A DNA stretch of 64,000 bases from Lobosporangium transversale (taxonomy: Eukaryota; Mortierellomycota; Mortierellomycetes; Mortierellales; Mortierellaceae), in contig NW_019029001.1 in assembly GCF_002105155.1 (NCBI RefSeq), positions 124,001-188,000 of the forward strand, written 5' to 3'. A program made the translations under genes and the position numbers. Each line of letters starts with the position of its first letter. The first letter of the stretch is position 1. Under the pieces are notes generated by a model. That model searched no databases. It saw only the letters and a program-made list of their open reading frames with translations, and was not told where the DNA came from. This document shows, one piece after another, positions 48,886 to 58,217 of the stretch.

Positions 48886-49582
48886 TGGTTATCGTAATAA
48901 ATGGTGATGCATGATGTATAATAAAAAAATAAAAGAGAGAAATATAAGTGAGCATGGTTTTATACTTTTAATGGATATTATCAAGCCAAAGATCAAGAAT
49001 ATACTTTCCTCATATTTCAATTATTCAATCGTTATCTTAATGGTCTTGGTTGCTTAATTCCCTCAAGCGTCAAGCGCACTTTTTTTTTTTATTTTTATTT
49101 TTTATTGTTTTTCCTTTGAATAAGGAATGAGGAATGAAGGTATGAAGAATGGAGCATGAAGCAGGGTGTTGATCTGATCAGATCGCTTTTTAGAGCGCTG
49201 CGCGCGTGTAACTGAAGATTTTTTTTTTACTTTTCAGTTAAAAGACATGTGCCTGAATTAGTTTCTTAAGGCTCGACCTATCACGTTCACGACAGTTGCT
49301 AATATCAACTGTAGGTCTGCCTAATATGTTCAACTTATCAGGAAAGATGGGCTTCTATGCGATCTTCCCGCTATATAGAACGATTGCGTGTCTCAAAAAT
49401 ATCCAAGAAATAGCCAGTGATTAATACCAAAGATGTTTGGTTTCAAGGCCAAAATTAAGGCTTAAGCTCTCTTACGTTTCGCGACGCTGTGATCGCCTTT
49501 GCTGAGCCATTCTATGGCGGAGATTCTTTCCATCAAGTAGACGCTTCTTGAAGTTATCGAGCTCAGTGTTTGGTGGCAACAC
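48886..49582. other. Non-coding spacer between relic fragments
   Basis: About 0.7 kb of A/T-rich sequence with a T-run (49080-49112) and no recognisable coding content. Confidence 0.5.
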
Positions 49583-50391
49583 TTAAGTCGACATTTGATG
49601 GCCGGAAGCTAAGGCGTGGCGAGCTGCTTTGAAACAGCCTTCTCCATAGGCTACACTCTCCTCCAACTTCTCGCTAGCCTCCCTAAGGTAACTGCGAAGC
49701 ATTATATTGTAGCTCTTGTTCCACGCAATGTTTCGAACTAAATCTGGGGTTATTAATCGGACCCGGTATCTTAAGGTTTTTCGAGTAATCATTGTCTGAG
49801 ATCACACAGAACAATACCAGATGTTCATGGGCTGGCGGGCTTAATGCCTGGATAACGTTGTCCACGTCGTAAGCCCCAAGCTTCCGTTGAGGGCACTGAG
49901 GAGGCCACACTGGGGTGTAGACTCATTCATACGCGAAAAAATTGAAGTCTTGGGATATCACAATCTACCATCCTCCACACCATGGCATCTTATGCATGGG
50001 TCTGTTTCATATACGCACAGGCGGGCATCGTAGATAGAGGCGAGGCCTGTTGCCTGTTAGCCCCTGTCATGGTCGCTCAGAATGTGGGCTTCTCGAAGGC
50101 TTTCTTTTTGGATGTGCCCCGTGAGTTGAAGCTTAGTTCAAACCCCGTTCCGTGGATTTTTCTCGAAGATGTTCATAGCGTTCTCCAAAGCGCCCATATT
50201 TCTACCTTCTGACTTGTCGTTCTGTCCTTGCGTGTCCTTTTTCAGTACAAGGACCGCCATCAATATTTATGGTTAGATAGTCTGTTTTGAAAAGGTCCCT
50301 CAGCTTGAGAGCCAGAGGTTTGCCTACATCAATAACGGATTTGTGTTCATCTTTGCATGGACTATTCTACTGTGAATGTCGTAATTGAATG
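49583..50391 (-). pseudogene. Second FEN1/XPG-like PIN nuclease relic, ending at the transposon
   Basis: Reading leftward from the transposon boundary, fragments in changing frames follow the FEN1-like order. LALKLRDLFKTDYLTINIDG (about 50310) is the first acidic beta-strand block. NAMNIFEKNPRNG follows, then VISQDFNFFAYE interrupted by a stop (acidic metal-ligand block), KLGAYDVDNVIQAL, VISDNDYSKNL (about 49815), and a helical end with LREASEKLEESVAYGEGC. The block order parallels the 46-47 kb relic (SSDSDFLIYPS, VVSKNDYTNN), but the sequences differ enough to be a different subfamily. Stops and frameshifts are numerous, so it is not functional. The N-terminal 30-40 residues expected for the family are missing exactly at the transposon edge. 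No Fanzor RuvC part follows on its left side. Confidence 0.6.
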
Positions 50392-50393
50392 TA
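50392..50393. other. Left TA target-site duplication
   Basis: TA immediately outside the left terminal repeat (which starts TAGCCCG at 50394). The matching TA is at 57377-57378. TA duplication is the hallmark of IS630/Tc1-mariner insertion. Confidence 0.8.
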
Positions 50394-51745
50394 TAGCCCG
50401 TTTCATTTGGTCACGATACCTTATATTTTTTAAATTGATTGAATAGACTCAAGCGAAAATTGAATTGTATTGAATAGCAACTCTAAATCCGATGTCGTTC
50501 GCTACTTGCAAGCTTGGCTCGCTGTCCTCTATTTGCACGCCGAGCGACGGAAGAGGTCAGTGGCTTTGACGTTGAATAACTGTTATGCGTCACTATGTTT
50601 TGCTTCCTTACCTTCACTCTAGCTCTCACGCAACACAATCAAACATGATGATCGTCAAATTCACAGAGTTCCATCAAGTAAGTAATAGACTATCTTTTTT
50701 TTATCATTTACCTGCGCTTCCTAATTATTTGTGAGTAATCTCTGGTTTCTTACGATGAATAGACGCGGAATCTTTCGATCCAATGAGAACATCGCAGCTT
50801 CCTTCTCCCTTTTCTTTTTTTTTGACCTTGGAGGTCGTTACAAGGAGACGCCAGATGTTCTGCTGATTCGAACTGGCCACTACCCATAGTGGGGAAACTT
50901 TTTGAGCAGGTCTTTGACCTTGTGCAAAAGTTTCAGCCCTCCGGTTTTAAAAAGATTCTGTCAAGCATCTGAGTCTTTTCTTTTTTTTATATTTTCTTTT
51001 TCTTTTTCTATGGCTGCTGAGGGATATACGAAGGGACGCCGGATGCTCTGCTGATTCGAACTGGCCACTACCCATAGTGGGGAAACTTTTTGAGCAGGTC
51101 TTTGACCTTGTGCAAAAGTTTCAGCCCTCCGGTTTTAAAAAGATTCTGTCAAGCATCTGAGTCTTTTCTTTTTTTTATATTTTCTTTTTCTTTTTCTATG
51201 GCTGCTGAGGGATATACGAAGAGACGCCAGACATCTCACTGATTCGTTAACTGCCCACTATTTATAGTGATGGAAACTCTTGGTCTTTGACCCTGGTTTC
51301 AGCAACCCAGTCGTATCGAATCTCAAGGGTTCTGGCTCTATTTCTTTTTTTTTTCTATTTTTTTTTTCCCCCTCCAAGACATGGTTCCGCCTTGGTTCTT
51401 GCTATCTCCTGCCAGCTCGCCAGGTCTGACCACAAGTTGCCGTCTGTTCTCCGTCGCGGAAAATGGATAATATGATTATTTTTTTGCATGGTATTACAAA
51501 CGCAAGGCCTTTATTCAAACCTACAACATGCAACTCGACATCGAGACCAATTTTAACCATCATATATACTCTGAAGTAATATTAGGCCAACCAAGATTTT
51601 ACCCATTCGCACACTCGGATTCTTAGCAGCTGTCGGGCCGCGGTTTTTGTCGAGGCGTGGATGAGGATATCGTGGGCAAGACTCTCAACAATGTTTATAT
51701 TTCGTTGGAATAACAAAAAGCATCAAGCATTAAAGTCGAATAACA
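50394..51745 (+). repeat. Left terminal inverted repeat (1,352 bp)
   Basis: It is the reverse complement of 56025-57376. It contains three 188-bp tandem units (50847-51034, 51035-51222, and a diverged copy from 51223). The inner border falls inside a 30-bp imperfect direct repeat (51708-51737 and 51738-51767), of which the right side keeps only one copy. Confidence 0.93.
50847..51290 (+). repeat. 188-bp subterminal tandem repeats in the left TIR
   Basis: GACGCC starts at 50847, 51035 and 51223, exactly 188 bp apart. Units 1 and 2 are nearly identical; unit 3 diverges after about 60 bp. Each unit carries a short palindrome: CCACTA-CCCA-TAGTGG in units 1 and 2, and CACTA-TTTA-TAGTG in unit 3. 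The arms are kept while the loop differs. Similar subterminal arrays in other DNA transposons bind transposase. Confidence 0.85.
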
Positions 51746-52131
51746 AAAAGCACCAATCATTATACTCGAATTGCGCAACAAGAATTATCAGGCAATAAAG
51801 CTGCATATTTTCGATAAACCCTTAATATTTATTTATATATATCATGTATTATGCAAAACTTGACTGCAATTATGCCAGCTAATGGCACACATGTCTGCGT
51901 GATCATGGTAAGAAAGGCTATATCTTCTGTATGCCATCGATAGCGTTTTCTTCACAAAGCTGCTGAAGTATTCAATTTCTTGCTGTTGTAGATCTCGATC
52001 ATTAGACTAGGTCATACACTGAAGGCCTAACATTAGTGACGGCTATGGCGGGGTTCAATAAAGGGCTCCCTCTTGACAACAAATAATAAACAACTTTTTA
52101 TCTTCCTTCACATTCCAGCAAAATTTTTACA

Positions 52132-53955
52132 ATGTCTTCAGCACAATTTTCTTTAATCCCCAAAGAACTTAGTGCGGAACAGGCAAGCCGGAGAAGCGAG
52201 TCTTTTATTTATGAAGAGTCCAACCAATCCATGTTTTCTCAAGAACATGAGAATGATAATCCCTTCCTCATCAGCATGGATGAAGGTGGTCTTCATGCAC
52301 CGCCACGACTTAGTAAGACAACCGTAGCGGAGGAGGAATACCGCCTAATCGCACATATCTACGCAAAGCTCAGCAATGCGCCGCCAGAGTTTCAAAAATG
52401 GATGAGACAATCGTTTGGCATGAAAGAGTGTGTGCAGATGGCTAAGCTTACCGGGGTAAATGCACATTCCTGTCTAGCAGCTATCAACTACTCAAGGACA
52501 GGGGTATTGAAGTTGCCCAACAAGGGTGTGGGACGTGGCCGTAAAGCACAAGCAAAAGATAAAGTGCTCCAGGGACATATCACGGATATCATCAGGAGAA
52601 CTAATCTGGGAGGTATCCCGAATACACTTGGACGAGTGGTGAATGAGCTCAGAAATGAGCATGGTATCAGGACGTCAAGGTCAACAGTTCATCGATACCT
52701 ACATGCAAGTAACTTTTACTGGGGAAAGGGGGTTCGAAGGAACTTTATGCACGATGCACCTCACATTGTGCAATACCGACTGAAATACCTCACAGAGCGT
52801 TTCAAGAACCTGGTGGAGCTTGACGATGGTTTAATCCCTATGATGCCAGAGGTATTTCTTGATGAGTCCTATTGTCACCTGGACCATTCCTCAAAAAATC
52901 GATGGGTAGAACGGGACGGAGGCATTGTGTGTGAATCATCTCGGCAACCACTTCTCGTCATGTTCGCTGCATTTGTCATCTATTACGACCGTGACGAACA
53001 GAAGGTGGTGGGGAAGTTTGTTGAGAACAGTGTTCACATCTGGGCGGCGAACAGCAAGGCATCTCTTCAGGGAAACGCCGATCATATGCAGCCCAATAGT
53101 CAGATTCTTGCAAATGATCATGACTATCATGGTCATTTTAACCACGAGGTGTTCGAAGAGCTGTTTACGACGGTTTGCCAAAGTCTGGTAAAGATGAATC
53201 TCGGTCCTTGTAAAATACACATGGATGGTGCCAGGTACCATTTCCATTGCCCTGATAGGAAGCCAACGGCCGCCAATAAGAAATCGGAGATAATGGAATG
53301 GCTTATATCTCATCAATTTGGAATTCCACCCGGTTCTAACGGTGATCGAACGCCAAGCAAGTCAGAACTACTTGCTTATATAAGGACCCTTGATTACCAG
53401 CCACGGTACACGGTCTGGGACATCGCATTAGAGAATGGGGGCCACTGGATTATTAGGACACCTCCTTATCATTGCGAACTCCAGCCCATTGAATTAATCT
53501 GGGGCGTTATAAAAAACAGCGTAGCTTACATGATATCCGGATCGATGGCTGCCGATCAACTTATCCAGATGCTGAAGGAACTCTTCCGAAATGTTCAAGT
53601 TAAAACTTTCGTTTCTGCCTGGAAAAAAACCCTTAGTTTTGCCTACAGATACATGCAGGAAATTCGTGGCCAGACATTCGAGACGGCCGAGGTGCAGGAA
53701 GAGTTGGAACAAATTTTTCATTCGATTGATTTTTCCGAGGCCACATTCAACAGGCTTTTTGGGATTGGTGCTGCCAGAGGCCGATACAATGTCTTAATTG
53801 AGCCCATGGAAGATGGTGATATTGGTGATGAAGTTGATGAAGTTGAAGAAGACGTTGATCTTATCCCGACATCTCGATCCTTGGCTCCTGATGAATTGGA
53901 GGAAGACGATAACTCAATGCCGGCTTCACCTTCAGCCCGTTTTTACCGCCACTAA
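52132..53955 (+). CDS. DDE transposase of the transposon (IS630/Tc1-mariner-like)
   Basis: Intronless and uninterrupted, 607 residues from the ATG at 52132. An acidic and Ser-rich N-terminus (1-65) is followed by helix-turn-helix-type DNA-binding sequence (about 70-200) ending STVHRYLHASNFYWGKG, typical of the superfamily. The catalytic core has EVFLDESYCHLDH (Asp244), KIHMDGARYH (Asp365) and RTPPYHCELQPIELIWGVIK (Glu454). All three acidic residues are present, so the enzyme is predicted active. The 88 residues between the second Asp and the Glu are far more than the 34-39 of classical Tc1/mariner; the extra sequence includes KKSEIMEWLISHQFGIPP and a segment after it. The C-terminus is acidic (EVDEVEEDVD). 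It would excise and reinsert the element through the TIR ends at TA sites. Confidence 0.92.
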   Translation: MSSAQFSLIPKELSAEQASRRSESFIYEESNQSMFSQEHENDNPFLISMDEGGLHAPPRLSKTTVAEEEYRLIAHIYAKLSNAPPEFQKWMRQSFGMKECVQMAKLTGVNAHSCLAAINYSRTGVLKLPNKGVGRGRKAQAKDKVLQGHITDIIRRTNLGGIPNTLGRVVNELRNEHGIRTSRSTVHRYLHASNFYWGKGVRRNFMHDAPHIVQYRLKYLTERFKNLVELDDGLIPMMPEVFLDESYCHLDHSSKNRWVERDGGIVCESSRQPLLVMFAAFVIYYDRDEQKVVGKFVENSVHIWAANSKASLQGNADHMQPNSQILANDHDYHGHFNHEVFEELFTTVCQSLVKMNLGPCKIHMDGARYHFHCPDRKPTAANKKSEIMEWLISHQFGIPPGSNGDRTPSKSELLAYIRTLDYQPRYTVWDIALENGGHWIIRTPPYHCELQPIELIWGVIKNSVAYMISGSMAADQLIQMLKELFRNVQVKTFVSAWKKTLSFAYRYMQEIRGQTFETAEVQEELEQIFHSIDFSEATFNRLFGIGAARGRYNVLIEPMEDGDIGDEVDEVEEDVDLIPTSRSLAPDELEEDDNSMPASPSARFYRH

Positions 53956-54282
53956 GTTAATAAAAAGCATGTGCTGGTGGTCCACCTCAGTCTTAAAGCA
54001 TTGATTTCCTACTCTGTTGATTCCATCCATGTTGCTTATTCATTTAGCACAGTCGTTACAAATGTTCCTGATTTCATCTGGTAAGCTTGGTCCACTTATT
54101 CCCAGAGGCGGGGCATTGTCTCATGTTGCACAAAGGAGTTAGGAGTTATATTTTTGTCGCTTTCACAGATAAAAAGAGGTCTCTGAACTTCTTCGCAATA
54201 CTAATAAACCTCTTCACAAACTCTTCACAAAGCTTCACACAAAACTTCTTCACAAACCTCATAAATACCTCACCAAACAAAA
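53956..54282. other. Spacer between the two transposon genes
   Basis: The 327 bp contain the 3' end of the transposase transcript and the presumed promoter of the second gene (AT-rich TATATTTTT near 54148 and a CTTCACAAA-type repeated leader at about 54188-54265). No ORF is visible. Confidence 0.5.
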
Positions 54283-55998
54283 ATGGCCACCAGCACAATT
54301 TTTCAGAAGCCTCAAAAGGTCAAGGTTGACTTGGATACTATGATATCTCAACTTCCAATTGGCAAATGGCCAAGCCCAAAAGATCTTACCCTTTTCCATT
54401 TCGTCGAATGGGCCGTCAAGGAATACGGCGTGGATCGTGAAGCTAGCAGTTTCAGCAAAATTATCAGTGAGATCAGGAGGGCGGCGCGACCAAGAAGAGA
54501 TGACTCAGTCCTGATCATCATTTACAAGGAGAACTTACGTGCCTTACTAAAAGGCATAAAAAAAACAAACATCAACAATTACCTGAAAGTATGTGTCGAA
54601 TAATTTAACGTTGAACCAATGTTTACTTCCATTATGATCCAATATTAATAAAAATAATAACAACTAGCCCGACGAGTCTGACAAGACTAACAAGTCTGAC
54701 GCGGATGAGCCTATCAACCACCTCACTGGGGAAGGCGAGAGGAGTAGTCAGGTCACCGATAGGTTGGTCTTAAACGGAGGTTTCGATGTATCTTCTCCCC
54801 TCATGGAGGTACGAGAAGAACTCATTAAACTTGAGGAAGAGCGCCAGGGAACGCTCCTCTCTCCACATGATATTCTGTGAGTGCTTTTTACTACCATTTA
54901 TTTCATTGCTTGAGAACACACCGAAGGCCGTGACGCTGATACAGTTCTTACTGTGTTTTCTAGCTCCATAAACTTCATTTTCACAAAAGAGTTTATGGAA
55001 AAATATTTTTCAAAGGCGGGGCGTCGTAAACTCAAGCGCTTTTTCAAGGTTACAGAGACCAGTGTAGCCTTGAGTGAGCAGGATTTGGATTTTTCCAAAT
55101 TCTGCGTGGAGAAAGCAAAGGCGTCGAACTCTGCTTCCGAGTATCGCGCCTTTCTTGAAAAGGGTCAGGAAGGAGCAAGTGAAATGCTCAAGAGCATTTT
55201 CACCAAACTTGGCGAGGACGAGATGTTTTGGGAGTCGCCTGGCAAAATAAAAAAAAACGAGGCGACGTACAGCGCGCTCTACGTCAGGCCCTACATCTGC
55301 GCCATCGCATCGACTTTGGGATACTGGTGAGTAGTAGATCTGTCAGTTCTTTGTTCTTCATTCATTTCTGCAGGATATTCACATGTTATTTCTTCACTCT
55401 TGGTATAACACGTCTCCGCTTTCAGCGATAGCAGAATCCCAACGGAGAAATACTATACGGAGCGCTTTAGACCAGATAACCTGGTTATGGTCGACGGCCT
55501 GCCTCTACTCGTAGTGGAGGTGAAGCCCCCAGGAACCTCTAAAAAGCTCCTTGATAGAGATTTCAGGAAGTTACTTTCTGAAATGAAGCTGGCACTAGAT
55601 CTCTTGTTCGCCAAGGGTGTAAAAGACCCAACGGTCCTGGGTCTGCTTGTCCAAGGTATGTTACACTCTTGTATATTTTTACGATCCATGAAACCTAAAC
55701 GGAGACAGTGGTGCTAATTCACGCTTTAGATGGTCAAATGGAAATCTTCGTGATGACCCTAGATTACGAAGCCGTTTATATCCCCAGATTATTGGGCAAG
55801 GTCAAAGTGCCCAAGGGCAGGAAGAGCCTTAGCGTGGTTGCGGAAGCAGTGCCAATTCTGGAGACTACAAAGACAGCTTACTTGAAAGCCAAGGAAGCTG
55901 TCGGGGAGCGTGTGAGGGTTACAGACGAGGTGAAACATACATGGGTGAGGCCATCTTTTTACCTCCAGATCAATAGAAAGCGCAAGAGATCAGAATAA
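54283..55998 (+). CDS. Transposon-borne PD-(D/E)XK nuclease-like protein
   Basis: Five exons (54283-54588, 54668-54876, 54964-55326, 55426-55655, 55730-55998) with exact phase sum give 458 residues. The 74-99 nt introns all have GT-AG ends, and coding continues smoothly across each. Residues 1-100 are basic and unclassified, and 103-170 are polar. Exon 3 is helical and Lys-rich. Residues 305-345 read ERFRPDNLVMVDGLPLLVVE followed by VKPPG: an Asp (310) on one strand, then a hydrophobic strand ending E-x-K (Glu324, Lys326). This is the pattern of the PD-(D/E)XK restriction-endonuclease-like fold, with a following helix DRDFRKLLSEMKLALDLL. The C-terminus is basic (RKRKRSE, a likely nuclear signal). 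No disruption is seen, so it is probably expressed. The nuclease assignment comes from motif and predicted strand order only. A role beside the transposase (end processing or accessory) is inference. Confidence 0.75.
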
Positions 55999-56024
55999 AT
56001 TGCTTCATTTAGGATTGTTTATTG

Positions 56025-57376
56025 TGTTATTCGACTTTAATGCTTGATGCTTTTTGTTATTCCAACGAAATATAAACATTGTTGAGAGTCTTGCCCACGA
56101 TATCCTCATCCACGCCTCGACAAAAACCGCGGCCCGACAGCTGCTAAGAATCCGAGTGTGCGAATGGGTAAAATCTTGGTTGGCCTAATATTACTTCAGA
56201 GTATATATGATGGTTAAAATTGGTCTCGATGTCGAGTTGCATGTTGTAGGTTTGAATAAAGGCCTTGCGTTTGTAATACCATGCAAAAAAATAATCATAT
56301 TATCCATTTTCCGCGACGGAGAACAGACGGCAACTTGTGGTCAGACCTGGCGAGCTGGCAGGAGATAGCAAGAACCAAGGCGGAACCATGTCTTGGAGGG
56401 GGAAAAAAAAAATAGAAAAAAAAAAGAAATAGAGCCAGAACCCTTGAGATTCGATACGACTGGGTTGCTGAAACCAGGGTCAAAGACCAAGAGTTTCCAT
56501 CACTATAAATAGTGGGCAGTTAACGAATCAGTGAGATGTCTGGCGTCTCTTCGTATATCCCTCAGCAGCCATAGAAAAAGAAAAAGAAAATATAAAAAAA
56601 AGAAAAGACTCAGATGCTTGACAGAATCTTTTTAAAACCGGAGGGCTGAAACTTTTGCACAAGGTCAAAGACCTGCTCAAAAAGTTTCCCCACTATGGGT
56701 AGTGGCCAGTTCGAATCAGCAGAGCATCCGGCGTCCCTTCGTATATCCCTCAGCAGCCATAGAAAAAGAAAAAGAAAATATAAAAAAAAGAAAAGACTCA
56801 GATGCTTGACAGAATCTTTTTAAAACCGGAGGGCTGAAACTTTTGCACAAGGTCAAAGACCTGCTCAAAAAGTTTCCCCACTATGGGTAGTGGCCAGTTC
56901 GAATCAGCAGAACATCTGGCGTCTCCTTGTAACGACCTCCAAGGTCAAAAAAAAAGAAAAGGGAGAAGGAAGCTGCGATGTTCTCATTGGATCGAAAGAT
57001 TCCGCGTCTATTCATCGTAAGAAACCAGAGATTACTCACAAATAATTAGGAAGCGCAGGTAAATGATAAAAAAAAGATAGTCTATTACTTACTTGATGGA
57101 ACTCTGTGAATTTGACGATCATCATGTTTGATTGTGTTGCGTGAGAGCTAGAGTGAAGGTAAGGAAGCAAAACATAGTGACGCATAACAGTTATTCAACG
57201 TCAAAGCCACTGACCTCTTCCGTCGCTCGGCGTGCAAATAGAGGACAGCGAGCCAAGCTTGCAAGTAGCGAACGACATCGGATTTAGAGTTGCTATTCAA
57301 TACAATTCAATTTTCGCTTGAGTCTATTCAATCAATTTAAAAAATATAAGGTATCGTGACCAAATGAAACGGGCTA
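56025..57376 (-). repeat. Right terminal inverted repeat (1,352 bp)
   Basis: Reverse complement of 50394-51745, including the three 188-bp units and the terminal TAGCCCG. A 62-residue ORF appears on the minus strand here and identically on the plus strand of the left copy; it is a by-product of the duplication. Confidence 0.93.
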
Positions 57377-57378
57377 TA
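57377..57378. other. Right TA target-site duplication
   Basis: TA directly after the last base of the right terminal repeat, matching 50392-50393. Confidence 0.8.
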
Positions 57379-57392
57379 CCGAGGGGACATAC

Positions 57393-57650
57393 ATGGGCAG
57401 GATGATCAAGATTTGCCGGCAAAGAAGTGTCCACGCCAGTTTTCGAGGGCAAAGCCCCACGAGCCGCTATCAGCTTGAAGAAGGACTGACTAATACCCAA
57501 GCAAAAAGAAAAGGAAAACGCGAAAATAGGATTGCTGTCATTGCATTGATGGAGACTTTGAGCTCTGAGATAAATACACTAAAATGTCTAAAGTATAAAT
57601 ATCGGCTAGACATTAAAATTTTTTACGAGGTTGCTAGTCTATGTCCTTGT
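57393..57650 (+). pseudogene. Possible FEN1/XPG-like fragment in opposite orientation
   Basis: One + strand frame starting next to the transposon reads RQRSVHASFRGQSPTSRYQL, then a Lys/Arg-rich helix (QAKRKGKRENRIAVIALMET) and LKYKYRLDIKIFYEVASL before the frame becomes T-rich and meaningless. The order (strand plus G-x-S-P, basic helix, helix before the metal-ligand block) resembles the middle of the FEN1-like family, but no acidic ligand block follows. If real, it lies head-to-head with the relic left of the transposon, so the two are not halves of one interrupted gene. Confidence 0.28.
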
Positions 57651-58217
57651 TCGCTTATTTTTTTTTGCAATAATTATGACTATGATTGTTACTTTTGTCT
57701 CTTCCCTACTGTCATCTTCATCCCATCTCGTGAGCGAGCAGCAAGTTAGGCCCCAGAACTCTCATAGCCAATCTCGTCCCATACTCGATGACGATACGGA
57801 CGATGAAGAACTAGCACACAGGAGCATACACCCAAGGGTTGAAGACGAGAGATCTTTTTACCGAAAAGTGGAAGCAAGTGCGCAAATTGGGCGGGATTGG
57901 GTTGCTCAGTGGTTGAAAGGCTATGGCAAGACCAAACTGGTTAGAAAACTGCCTCTTCATTAATGTGGAAAAGCGGCCTTGTGAATGTCAGTGAAGTTGA
58001 CATCTGTTGTCCGATCATCTAATCCAAGCCACATTTATATCATTTATTTCAACCAGCCAAAAAAAAAAAAAAGTTTAGATAATGTCCATGGATTGCTGAA
58101 TTTTCACCCTATTTACAATGGCAACTTGATCCTTTTTCCGGACGAAGGGATACACCTGTTTCACTTCAAAGCCCATGCAACTTCACAAATAGTCTTCAGT
58201 CCTTGCCAAACATCGGA
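57651..58217. other. Spacer between the transposon flank and the amidohydrolase gene
   Basis: One + strand frame (57631-57963) encodes a charged 75-residue segment with DDDTDDEELAHRSIHPRVED, unassigned and without a convincing start. The rest is A/T-rich. A short segment at 58135-58151 (tccggacgaagggatac) nearly repeats 47424-47440 upstream of the FEN1-Fanzor relic. Confidence 0.4.

Larger units (their letters stand above)
50394..57376 (+). mobile_element. 6,983-bp DNA transposon, IS630/Tc1-mariner-like, with 1.35-kb terminal inverted repeats
   Basis: The element starts TAGCCCGTTTCATTTGG and ends with its exact reverse complement, CCAAATGAAACGGGCTA, and is flanked by TA on both sides. Inverted repeats of 1,352 bp each (50394-51745 and 56025-57376) enclose 4,279 bp carrying two co-directional genes: an intronless DDE transposase (52132-53955) and a five-exon gene with a PD-(D/E)XK-like motif (54283-55998). 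The two repeats are equal in length and matched in every stretch I compared, including homopolymer lengths, which implies a recent insertion. Together they make up 39% of the element. It sits at the edge of a decayed FEN1-like gene. Confidence 0.92.

Noticed and set aside
51287-56483. Identical 62-residue ORFs at 51287-51475 (+) and 56295-56483 (-)
   Set aside because: They are the same stretch of the terminal inverted repeat read outward-in on each side. They cross T-runs and lack protein-like features, so the identity reflects TIR identity and not a gene pair.
50394-57376. LTR retrotransposon as explanation for the long terminal repeats
   Set aside because: The repeats are inverted, not direct. 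No reverse transcriptase, integrase or primer-binding site is present, and the flanks show TA rather than a 4-6 bp duplication.
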